Positions 1 to 5,565 of a DNA stretch of 5,565 bases are shown here, piece by piece. A program made the position numbers and the translations under genes. Location of the stretch: positions 1-5,565 of the forward strand of contig JAITEC010000172.1 in assembly GCA_031282225.1 (NCBI GenBank), given 5' to 3'. The notes under the pieces were generated by a model that did not search any database, was not told the DNA's origin, and was given only the letters and a program-made list of their open reading frames with translations. The DNA comes from Oscillospiraceae bacterium. GTDB lineage: Bacteria; Bacillota; Clostridia; Oscillospirales; Oscillospiraceae. Numbering within the stretch: the first letter of the stretch is position 1; every line of letters begins with the position of its first letter.

Positions 1-611
1 AGCGCGTCCGTCTCCGACGCGCCGTTGCGCATGTCCTCCACGGCTCTGCGCATCTCGGCGTAAAGGCACGCCTGCCCCGTGTTCGCCGTCTCCTCCCACG
101 CCTCGCGCAGGATCATTCCTGTATTTGTCAAGAGCGCCAGCTTCGTTATCACCTCCCCAAAGTCACGCCTCATCTCCTCCGCCCTCCTCGACAGCTGCCT
201 GTCGGGTGCCGTAGCGCAGCCGTACCATCCGGCGCCGCCCAGCGCGAGCACTACGAGCGCCGCCGCCGCGTCGCCCGACAGGCCATAGAGCACGGCGGCC
301 AAAACCGCCGCCGTGAGCGCCTCTGTCACACATTGGGCGTATGTGACGCGCACATAGTATTCTGCGTACCGCTGCCCGTACAGCGCCTCAAACGCGTGCC
401 TGCTCCGCCTCGCGCGTCTTGACTTATATCCGTAACGCAACAGCCCCATCGCGGCGTATCCCACAAAGTACAGTTCCCGAAGCGGGTACCCCCGCCCTCG
501 CAGCGGCTTGAACATCCCGGCGTGCCCGCGCCCAACCGCGTAAAGCGCCATCCACAGCGCGGCGAGCGCGCCGCCTAGTCCCAATATCGCAATGTCGACC
601 CCTTTTAGCAT
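1..611 (-). CDS. tadC: TadC-like type II secretion F-family platform protein (partial, 3' end missing)
   Basis: Open frame on the minus strand from an ATG at 611 to the window edge: 203 codons with no stop, so the C-terminus is missing. An SD-like GGGGGG run lies about 4 nt before the ATG. Visible parts: an N-terminal hydrophobic segment (about residues 5-26), a basic cytoplasmic stretch rich in Arg (about 60-75), a second hydrophobic region (about 95-132), then a soluble helical segment (DFGEVITKLALLTNTGMILREA, about 150-171) that matches the start of a T2SF (GspF-like) domain. TadC pairs with TadB as the membrane platform on which the TadA ATPase acts to assemble Flp pili. It follows the tadB-like gene by 24 nt and is the fourth gene of the operon. 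The assignment as TadC rather than a second TadB rests on gene order and on the two N-terminal hydrophobic segments. The family call is firm; the subtype is less so. Confidence 0.82.
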   Translation of the reverse strand, partial: MLKGVDIAILGLGGALAALWMALYAVGRGHAGMFKPLRGRGYPLRELYFVGYAAMGLLRYGYKSRRARRSRHAFEALYGQRYAEYYVRVTYAQCVTEALTAAVLAAVLYGLSGDAAAALVVLALGGAGWYGCATAPDRQLSRRAEEMRRDFGEVITKLALLTNTGMILREAWEETANTGQACLYAEMRRAVEDMRNGASETDA

Positions 612-635
612 ATTGCCCCCCGCTGTCCCTGTTTT

Positions 636-1499
636 TCAGACTTTTATGTTCAAAACCGCCCTGCCCACAAAGTACGCCGCGACAAACAGCGCCAATGCCA
701 CGGTCGTCGCCGCAATCCCAGCCGCAGACGTATAATTCGACGCAAAATCCGGGCTCATCGCTTTTACCACAAATATTAGTGCCGGTGGCATGAACATCAT
801 TGCCGCCTGCTCCGTCCTGCCCGATGTTACAGCCGTGTCGATCTCCTCGCGGATTTCCATCTTGTCCGTGAGAATCTCGTGCGTCGTCCGCACGGACTGC
901 CTTATATCGCCCCCGCGCCTGCCGCACGCCCTGAACACGCTCGCGAAGCTGACAATGTCCCCGTTTCCGCTGCGCCGTCCAAAGTCCTCCAGCAGATCCT
1001 CTATATCGAAATTATTGTCTACACCTCTCGTTATTATTTCAAGCTCACCGAGAATATACGCTTCCTCCCCGTACTGTTCCGAAAGGTCGCCATAAGCGGC
1101 GGCAAACGAATCCCTCACGTTTTTGCCCGCCCCCAGCGACGTGTTCAGCGCGTCTAGCATATCACGGAATTGCCGGCCGAGCGCCAGCGCGCGCCGCCGC
1201 AGGACGCTGCGGCGGCGCAACGGTATGGCGGCGCGCCCCGCAAGGGCGCCCGCGCCGCAGCAAGACACGGCATCAAGGACATGTGTCACCGCCGTAGGCC
1301 TGCCAAGCGCGTCGCGGCCTATTCCCCCGTAGAATAGGTACCCCATGGCCGCCCCGACGGCAAATCCGACTAGAAACGTGACAATCTTTTCCGCCGAGGC
1401 CATGTTATGGACCCCGTAGTTCAGCGCGCGCATATTCGCCGCCGATCGCGCGTATTGCGGCACATCGCCCTTTTTCGCGCTCCCACACCCTGAGCTCAT
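636..1499 (-). CDS. tadB: TadB-like type II secretion F-family platform protein
   Basis: Encodes 287 residues. Hydrophobic segments lie at about 38-58 (KIVTFLVGFAVGAAMGYLFY), 74-92, 234-248 (with MPPALIFVV) and 258-279, with a long cytoplasmic helical domain between. That domain has the usual T2SF features: LDALNTSLGAGKNVRDSF near 116-132, and FRACGRRGGDIRQSV near 189-203, the family's typical 'xGGdl' turn. TadB is an inner-membrane platform component that couples TadA ATP hydrolysis to Flp pilus assembly. I keep the ATG at 1499 because AGGGAGG sits about 10 nt upstream. Met33 (position 1403) is an alternative, but the preceding residues LNYGVHNMASAEKI resemble the conserved Y-x-x-Y-x-M-x-x-x-E-K entry seen in clostridial TadB proteins, which favours the longer form. 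It starts 33 nt after the tadA stop. The membrane-proximal Cys pair (80-81) has no lipobox context. Confidence 0.88.
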   Translation of the reverse strand: MSSGCGSAKKGDVPQYARSAANMRALNYGVHNMASAEKIVTFLVGFAVGAAMGYLFYGGIGRDALGRPTAVTHVLDAVSCCGAGALAGRAAIPLRRRSVLRRRALALGRQFRDMLDALNTSLGAGKNVRDSFAAAYGDLSEQYGEEAYILGELEIITRGVDNNFDIEDLLEDFGRRSGNGDIVSFASVFRACGRRGGDIRQSVRTTHEILTDKMEIREEIDTAVTSGRTEQAAMMFMPPALIFVVKAMSPDFASNYTSAAGIAATTVALALFVAAYFVGRAVLNIKV

Positions 1500-1532
1500 C
1501 CTAACCCGCCTCCCTCGTTCGCCGCGCCGCCC

Positions 1533-2771
1533 CTAAAACACGGCCTTGGCGCCGGCCGTTTTGAACTTATGCGTGTTTACCATGGGGTTGTCCGTCCTGA
1601 CAAGCCCACCCGACACCTTTAGAGCCGTACTGTCTCCGTCCTCTTCAAATACATACAGGGGATTGAGCGCCACGGCGCCGTTTTCGTATCCGGCGACTTC
1701 CGTTATCTCAGTTACCTTGCGCGTCCCGTCGCGCATGCGGGACAGGTGTATGAGCATATCCAGCGCGGAGGCTATTTGCTGCCTTATGGCCTCCAGCGGC
1801 AGGCCGGGCGCCCCCTGGAGAACCATGGTCTCCAGCCTGCTGAGCATATCGCGCGCGGAGTTCGCGTGGCCGGTGGACAGCGAGCCGTCGTGCCCCGTGT
1901 TCATCGCCTGGAGCATGTCGAGCGCCTCGTCGCCCCTGACCTCCCCCACCACAATGCGCTCCGGGCGCATCCTCAGCGATGTCCGTATAAGCTCTCGGAT
2001 AGTCACGCGTCCGGCGCCGGAGGCGTTCGCGTTGCGCGTTTCCAGGCTTACAAGGTTATCAAGGCCGTTCAGCCGTAGCTCCGCCGAGTCCTCTATGGTG
2101 ATTATCCGCTCATGCGCAGGTATATAATTTGACAGCGCGTTGAGGAACGTCGTCTTGCCTGAACCCGTGCCTCCGCTTATCAGGATGTTGTATTTCGCGC
2201 GCACGAGTCCCCGGAGGCGCTCCGCCAGCTCGTTCGAGATAGAACCCAGCTCTATGAGCCGCTGCACTGTCATCGGCGACTTTGAGAACTTGCGTATCGT
2301 CATCGTGGGTCCCCCGAGCGCTATGGGCGGCAGAACGACGTTCACGCGGGAGCCGTCCGGCAGGCGCGTGTCAACTATTGGACTCGCCTGGTTCACCTCC
2401 CGCCCCGCCAATCCGACGACGCGGTGTATGACGTCCTCCAGGCGCCGCCTGCTCTCAAACCTCATATCAAGCCTCTCAAGCGTGCCGTGCCTCTCCACGA
2501 AGATGTTCTCGTGCCCGTTTATCATGATTTCCGTGACGGAATCGTCCGTCATGATGCCGTCCAAGAGACCAAAGCCCCTTATCTGGCTGTATACCTGCCG
2601 CACTACGGAAACCTTTTGCTCTATGGCGCAGTAATCGCCTCCCACGCGCCGCTCTACCGCCTCGCGTATGGCGTCCTCCAGCTCCTCGTCCCCCATAGTG
2701 CCGAGCGGCAAACTGTCCGCAGCGTAGCGCTTGACCTCCGCCACGAGTTCCCGCTGCCTGTTAAACTCCAT
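1533..2771 (-). CDS. tadA: TadA/CpaF family secretion ATPase of the Tad (Flp) pilus
   Basis: Encodes 412 residues from the ATG at 2771. The frame is open 50 codons further upstream, but that part is Arg/Gly/Pro-rich read-through of the tadZ gene; the MEFNRQRELV start has a purine-rich AGGCGGGG about 7 nt before it. Motifs of the hexameric type II/IV secretion ATPases are all present: Walker A GGTGSGKTT (about 200-208), Asp box ITIEDSAEL (about 224-232), Walker B region RPERIVVGEVRGDEA (about 269-283, Glu277) and His box GHDGSLSTGH (about 293-302). The N-terminal CpaF domain (VTEIMINGHENIFVER, about 79-94; LPDGSRVNVVLPP, about 137-149) is intact. This cytoplasmic motor powers pilin extrusion through the TadB/TadC platform. 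Its start codon lies inside the last codons of tadZ (11-nt overlap), which points to translational coupling. Length and motifs are normal, so it should be active. Confidence 0.95.
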   Translation of the reverse strand: MEFNRQRELVAEVKRYAADSLPLGTMGDEELEDAIREAVERRVGGDYCAIEQKVSVVRQVYSQIRGFGLLDGIMTDDSVTEIMINGHENIFVERHGTLERLDMRFESRRRLEDVIHRVVGLAGREVNQASPIVDTRLPDGSRVNVVLPPIALGGPTMTIRKFSKSPMTVQRLIELGSISNELAERLRGLVRAKYNILISGGTGSGKTTFLNALSNYIPAHERIITIEDSAELRLNGLDNLVSLETRNANASGAGRVTIRELIRTSLRMRPERIVVGEVRGDEALDMLQAMNTGHDGSLSTGHANSARDMLSRLETMVLQGAPGLPLEAIRQQIASALDMLIHLSRMRDGTRKVTEITEVAGYENGAVALNPLYVFEEDGDSTALKVSGGLVRTDNPMVNTHKFKTAGAKAVF

Positions 2772-3876
2772 ATTGTCCCCGCCTCGCCCCCGCCGTCCGG
2801 CTCTCCTCCGCCTCCTCCGCCAAGGCGTCAAAGGCTCCCGACTCGGACAGTATCCTCGCGATCCGCCCCGTATCGGCGCCCTCATATCGCGGCGCTCCGC
2901 CCAGTACTCGCACGCCCTCATAGCTGTCGCTGCTGCTTGTCTTGCCGCTGTATTTGTTGTAAAAAATGTATGCCGGGGGGACGCGCGCGCCGTCTTCCCT
3001 GTTCTCCATTATCTCAAGGACGCGCATCGCCGCCGCCAGCTTTCCGTTGCTCATCCGCGAGCCGTCGGACACGAACACAGCGGCCTGCGCGTGCCGCAGC
3101 AGGCGCATTGCGGGTCGCCCGGCCGACAGCGGCGCGTCCGCAACGACATATTCATATGCGCCCGAGTCCCTAAGGCGCGCCATGAGCTCGTCTATATCGC
3201 CCTCATCGAGCTCTAGCAGGTCCAGCGCCGTGCGTGGCGGCGCGAAGAAGAACACGCCGGAGCTGTCCCTGCGCGCCCCTATCTCAAGTTTCAGCGGCAA
3301 ATTGGCGGTGCCGCTCTTGATAGCGAATATCACGTCGCTGAAATCGCTCTGCCCATCCCCGGTAAAGAACGCGCCCGAGTCACCCAGCGGCTCCAAGTTC
3401 AGGTACAGCGCCGCGTGCCCCGCGCGCGACAGGCACATGGCGCACGCTGCGGCAGCAGTAGAGCATCCCGTCCCACCTGACGCCGCCGTGAACACGACGA
3501 CGCGCGTCCCAATGCCCGCTCCGCCCCCGCCGTCTGCGAGTCCGCACGCCGAGTCGAATATTTCGAGCACCTGCCTGTAGAGCGCCTCCGCCTTTTGGTA
3601 CTTGCATACGGCGCGCGCCCCGCTTACGGCGGCGGCTCCCGGCGAATTTGTCAGGTACGCAAACCCGCAGCGTTTCGGCACCATGCCGTCGTGTATGTCA
3701 AACGACTCCCCCGCAAGAAATACGTCTATCCTGGTATTGGCAAAGCACTCGCGCGCCGCTTCCCATCCCGTAAACGCGTATACCTCCAGCCTTCCGGCGT
3801 AACGGGCGGCAAAGTGCGACGATAGCCTTTCAAGGTACCCGGCGTCGCCATCCAATATCGCCAGCTTGATCTTCAT
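2761..3876 (-). CDS. tadZ: TadZ/CpaE-like pilus localization protein (atypical receiver + atypical MinD/ParA-type ATPase)
   Basis: Encodes 371 residues from the ATG at 3876, chosen because GGGGGGA lies about 5 nt upstream; a TTG at 3897 in frame would add seven residues but has no good ribosome binding site. Residues 1-110 look like a receiver fold: acidic pair in AILDGDAG (D9, D11), but DVFLAGESF (about 51-59) lacks an aspartate where phosphorylation normally occurs. Residues 125-350 look like a MinD/ParA-type P-loop domain: VVVFTAASGGTGCST (about 126-139), LYLNLEPLGD (about 157-166) and YEYVVADAPLSAG (about 241-253, Walker-B-like Asp247). In TadZ proteins this pairing marks the cell pole and recruits the other Tad components. 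The P-loop lacks both usual lysines (Ser133 and Cys138), consistent with the atypical P-loops known for the family. It is the first gene of the operon, 48 nt after the predicted transcription start. A general CpaE-like label is safe; TadZ is favoured by context. Confidence 0.85.
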   Translation of the reverse strand: MKIKLAILDGDAGYLERLSSHFAARYAGRLEVYAFTGWEAARECFANTRIDVFLAGESFDIHDGMVPKRCGFAYLTNSPGAAAVSGARAVCKYQKAEALYRQVLEIFDSACGLADGGGGAGIGTRVVVFTAASGGTGCSTAAAACAMCLSRAGHAALYLNLEPLGDSGAFFTGDGQSDFSDVIFAIKSGTANLPLKLEIGARRDSSGVFFFAPPRTALDLLELDEGDIDELMARLRDSGAYEYVVADAPLSAGRPAMRLLRHAQAAVFVSDGSRMSNGKLAAAMRVLEIMENREDGARVPPAYIFYNKYSGKTSSSDSYEGVRVLGGAPRYEGADTGRIARILSESGAFDALAEEAEESRTAGARRGQYGV

Positions 3877-3930
3877 CCCGTCCCCCCGCTCTATCAATAA
3901 TAGTTACAATACTTGACCTATGATGTCCGA

Positions 3931-3959
3931 ATTATATTCATTGTCCACAAATATGTCAA
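3931..3959 (-). promoter_or_regulatory. Perfect-consensus sigma-70/sigma-A promoter for the tad operon
   Basis: On the minus strand, TTGACA (3959-3954), 17 nt spacer, TATAAT (3936-3931). Both hexamers and the spacing match the consensus exactly. The expected start of transcription is an A near 3924, giving a leader of about 48 nt before the tadZ ATG at 3876. A palindrome (3962-3988) abuts the -35 element, so a regulator is likely to act here. Confidence 0.85.
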
Positions 3960-3961
3960 GC

Positions 3962-3988
3962 GATTTTTGTGCATTTTGCACAAAAATC
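3962..3988. promoter_or_regulatory. Operator-like palindrome next to the tad promoter
   Basis: Perfect inverted repeat with 12-bp arms, GATTTTTGTGCA and TGCACAAAAATC, separated by TTT. It contains TTTTTGTG-N7-CACAAAAA (3964-3986), the same pattern found at 4213-4235. It lies 2 bp upstream of the -35 hexamer, with its centre about 51 bp upstream of the predicted tad start site, a position suited to an activator or a repressor. The 3-nt loop and the lack of a T-run after a GC stem argue against a terminator. The binding protein is not identified. It resembles a CRP/FNR-type half-site pair (TGTG...CACA) but with 7 rather than 8 bp between TGTG and CACA. Confidence 0.7.
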
Positions 3989-4047
3989 AGACTGTTTATC
4001 TATCTTTGGTAGTTATCTTGTATATATTTTTGGACATAAAAAATACG

Positions 4048-4090
4048 GCGAGCAATCGCGGCGGCCGACATTTGCCACGCGAGCATTCGC
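4048..4090. repeat. Two copies of GCGAGCAWTCGC spaced 31 bp apart
   Basis: GCGAGCAATCGC at 4048-4059 and GCGAGCATTCGC at 4079-4090 differ by one base. Each has dyad symmetry GCGA-N4-TCGC. The spacing from start to start is 31 bp, close to three helical turns, so both copies face the same side of the DNA. They are GC-rich islands in an AT-rich intergenic region, midway between the two divergent promoters. They could be sites for a second regulator bound cooperatively; no known factor is assigned. Confidence 0.5.
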
Positions 4091-4208
4091 CATCTGTGTA
4101 ACTGAAAAACCCGTTTTTTCAATGAATATTTTCTTTGATGCGTTACCCGTCCAAAAACGTATACCTTTATAGATTATGGCATTTGTATGGGAAGAGACGG
4201 GGACAGAC

Positions 4209-4239
4209 GCAGTTTTTGTGTAAATTACACAAAAACTGC
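4209..4239. promoter_or_regulatory. Operator-like palindrome upstream of the binding-protein promoter
   Basis: Perfect inverted repeat with 15-bp arms, GCAGTTTTTGTGTAA and TTACACAAAAACTGC, around a single central A. Its core TTTTTGTG-N7-CACAAAAA (4213-4235) matches the palindrome at 3962-3988 in both outer arms and spacing, though the central 7 bp and flanks differ. The centre is about 75 bp upstream of the predicted start site of the solute-binding gene. A one-base loop makes it unlikely to work as an RNA hairpin, so a dimeric DNA-binding protein is the best explanation. Confidence 0.72.
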
Positions 4240-4263
4240 ATATAAATTTTGTAGGAAAAGTTA

Positions 4264-4292
4264 TTGCGCCCGCTTTTTTTATGTGTTATACT
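4264..4292 (+). promoter_or_regulatory. Extended -10 sigma-70/sigma-A promoter for the solute-binding gene
   Basis: TTGCGC (4264-4269), 17 nt spacer, TATACT (4287-4292), with TGT immediately before the -10 hexamer giving an extended -10. The -35 matches consensus less well (TTG plus one further base at most), which suits a promoter helped by an upstream activator or by the extended -10. The expected start is near 4300, leaving a leader of about 65 nt before the ATG at 4365. Confidence 0.7.
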
Positions 4293-4364
4293 CACGTCCA
4301 GCATGGTATGACTTCTCGGACTGCGGAAGCCGTACTTGCAAAAATTATATGGAAAGAGTGTGAA

Positions 4365-5565
4365 ATGATGAAAAAAGCAATTTCCCTGTTCCTGGCGCTT
4401 GTCATGGCCCTCGCCCTCGCCGCGTGCAACGGCGGCGGCGACAAGGCTTCCGACAGCCCGTCGACCTCCGCGTCCCCGGCGCCGAGCGCCGGCGGCGGCA
4501 GCGAGCCGGCCGACACGGCTTCACCCGACGACGCGGGCGAGCCGGCACCCCCGCCGGACGGAAGCAAGCCCTATCCCAACGCCAACCCCGACGGGAGCCT
4601 CAACCTCGACACGGTAGCGCACTACGACCCCGAGTACGACTACACGCAGAACCCAAGGTACAAGTTCGCGTACCTGGCGACGGAGAACAGCTTCCTGTAC
4701 CAGATGTCGGCCACGGCTTTTGAGCACTGGGCGCCCATCTACAACATGGAGTGGTACGGCTTCCTGGCCGCCAACGGCGACTCCGACATGTTCCTGACTA
4801 ACCTGCAAAACCTCATCGACCAGGGCGTCACTGCCTTTGTGCTCGACCCCGACACAACAGTCTTCCCGGCCTGCATAGACATAATAGAGAACTACCCCGA
4901 CGTCAAGTGGATGAGCCAGATGGCTCCCCCGCGCGACGGCGCGACGGGCGAAGGGCTGCCGGTTGGCGGCAACCTCATCAACCCCTATGTGGGATTTGAC
5001 AACTACGATGCCGGCGCGCAGCAGGTCTACAAGCTCGACGAGTGGCGTCGCGCCAATATCGCCGACGTGCCTTGGAGCGAAATCGGCTTCATCACAATGA
5101 GCTTCTCGACCTCTCCCCCGCTTGTCGAGCGCGTCATAGGCGCGAAACGCGCATGGGAGGAAGTGGGCGCCGAAATAGTGGACGACGTCAACTACTTCGT
5201 CGTTGACACCGCTTCTACGGGTCTCACGCTCCAGGGCGGTCTCGACGCCGCCGGGCCCGTCATCTCCACGCACACCCAGTTCAAGAACTGGCTCGTAGTC
5301 GGCCTCATAGACGACCTGGGGCAGGCGGCGGCCTCGATAATCGACCAGCAGGGCCTGACGGACGGCTCGTGCGTGGTGGCGTTCGGCGGTTCCGGCTTCA
5401 TCGCCCAGTGGGACGGCGGCCAGTTCGACGCGTGCCGCTATGCCCTCTACACGGCGAACAACCTCTACAGCGAGCCCATCCTCGGCGCGGTGTACGCGTA
5501 TCTCAACGGCTGGGCGACGCCCGACACCATCTGGCCGAGCTGGGTGAAGTGGGACGACCACGGGG
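4365..5565 (+). CDS. Type 1 periplasmic-binding lipoprotein, probable sugar ABC transporter substrate-binding protein (partial, 3' end missing)
   Basis: Open to the window edge: 400 codons with no stop. GGAAAGAG lies about 7 nt before a double ATG (4365 and 4368). Residues 1-20 are a lipoprotein signal (MMKK, hydrophobic core, lipobox LAAC) with Cys21 as the lipid-bearing residue. Residues 22-75 are a low-complexity linker of Gly, Ser, Pro, Ala and Asp. The folded part follows: KFAYLATENSFLYQM (about 100-114), then FLTNLQNLIDQGVTAFVLDPD (about 143-163), the typical lobe-1 pattern of RbsB/LacI-like binding proteins. VGFDNYDAGAQQVYKL (209-224), SPPLVERVIGAKRAWEEVGAEI (250-271) and VVGLIDDLGQAAASIIDQQG (311-330) fit the second lobe and hinge. 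Such proteins capture a sugar or related solute outside the membrane and hand it to an ABC permease, or report it to a sensor. No permease or ATPase is in view, so the ligand is unknown. The gene diverges from the tad operon. Confidence 0.85.
   Translation, partial: MMKKAISLFLALVMALALAACNGGGDKASDSPSTSASPAPSAGGGSEPADTASPDDAGEPAPPPDGSKPYPNANPDGSLNLDTVAHYDPEYDYTQNPRYKFAYLATENSFLYQMSATAFEHWAPIYNMEWYGFLAANGDSDMFLTNLQNLIDQGVTAFVLDPDTTVFPACIDIIENYPDVKWMSQMAPPRDGATGEGLPVGGNLINPYVGFDNYDAGAQQVYKLDEWRRANIADVPWSEIGFITMSFSTSPPLVERVIGAKRAWEEVGAEIVDDVNYFVVDTASTGLTLQGGLDAAGPVISTHTQFKNWLVVGLIDDLGQAAASIIDQQGLTDGSCVVAFGGSGFIAQWDGGQFDACRYALYTANNLYSEPILGAVYAYLNGWATPDTIWPSWVKWDDHG

Larger units (their letters stand above)
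3877..4364. other. AT-rich divergent intergenic region
   Basis: This 488-nt stretch has no convincing gene. It is visibly richer in A and T than the coding DNA on either side. It holds the two divergent promoters, the two matching palindromes and the GCGAGCAWTCGC pair listed separately. Two short frames on the plus strand (from 3913 and 3969) start at TTG or GTG without ribosome binding sites and run through the promoter and palindrome, so they are not genes. No rho-independent terminator was found, as expected between genes that diverge. Confidence 0.85.

Noticed and set aside
2772..2921. Fifty-residue N-terminal extension of TadA
   Set aside because: The extension is Arg/Gly-rich and overlaps coding sequence of tadZ, while the ATG at 2771 has a ribosome binding site and gives the usual CpaF N-terminus.
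2424..3173. Plus-strand open frame of 249 codons across tadA and tadZ
   Set aside because: It is Pro/Arg/Ser-rich, lies opposite two well-supported genes and lacks a convincing start region.
3912..3960. Inverted repeat CTTGAC...GTCAAG flanking the tad promoter
   Set aside because: Arms are only 6 bp with 37 bp between them, and one arm is simply the -35 hexamer, so it is likely to be chance.
4103..4121. Possible terminator hairpin TGAAAAA-cccgt-TTTTTCA
   Set aside because: The stem is seven base pairs, nearly all A-T, and no T-run follows. No gene ends before it on the plus strand, so there is nothing for it to terminate.
4135..4165. Possible extra plus-strand promoter TTGATG with TATACC
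   Set aside because: The spacer is 19 nt and both boxes are imperfect; the promoter at 4264-4292 is better placed and better matched.
3913..4172. Short plus-strand frames of 62 and 67 codons in the intergenic region
   Set aside because: They begin at TTG and GTG with no ribosome binding site and run through the promoter and the palindrome.
4521..5561. Long minus-strand open frame of 346 codons opposite the solute-binding gene
   Set aside because: It is an antisense shadow created by GC-rich codon usage. The plus-strand frame has a signal peptide, lipobox, ribosome binding site, promoter and a recognisable fold; the minus-strand product has Val/Arg/Gly-rich composition without any domain I recognise.

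Overview
The window looks like GC-rich chromosomal DNA from a Gram-positive anaerobe, most likely a member of the Clostridia. This is an inference from three things: the tadZ-tadA-tadB-tadC gene order, a TadZ with an atypical receiver plus an atypical P-loop domain as in clostridial TadZ, and a solute-binding protein made as a lipoprotein. Start sites have clear purine-rich ribosome binding sites, and both promoters are of the housekeeping sigma-70/sigma-A type.

Layout: positions 1-3876 hold four genes on the minus strand, read from right to left. They are a TadZ/CpaE-like ATPase (3876-2761), the TadA/CpaF secretion ATPase (2771-1533), a TadB-like inner-membrane platform protein (1499-636) and a TadC-like platform protein (611-1, cut by the window edge). 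They are tightly packed (11-nt overlap, then 33- and 24-nt gaps) and form one operon for the motor and platform of a Tad/Flp (type IVc) pilus. The pilin, prepilin peptidase and CpaB-like genes are not in this window; they may lie beyond position 1 or elsewhere.

Positions 3877-4364 are an AT-rich divergent intergenic region. It carries a perfect-consensus promoter (TTGACA-N17-TATAAT) facing the tad operon and an extended -10 promoter facing the other way. It also holds two separate perfect palindromes that share the pattern TTTTTGTG-N7-CACAAAAA, one upstream of each promoter, and two copies of GCGAGCAWTCGC exactly 31 bp apart in the middle. This is the least explained part of the window and suggests shared control of the two transcription units.

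Positions 4365-5565 hold the start (400 codons, cut by the window edge) of a lipoprotein with a type 1 periplasmic-binding fold, of the sort that feeds sugars or similar solutes to ABC importers. Taken together the region pairs a surface pilus operon with a solute sensor/uptake protein across a regulatory region that appears to be read by a common DNA-binding protein. The co-regulation is a hypothesis; the genes and the DNA motifs are directly visible.
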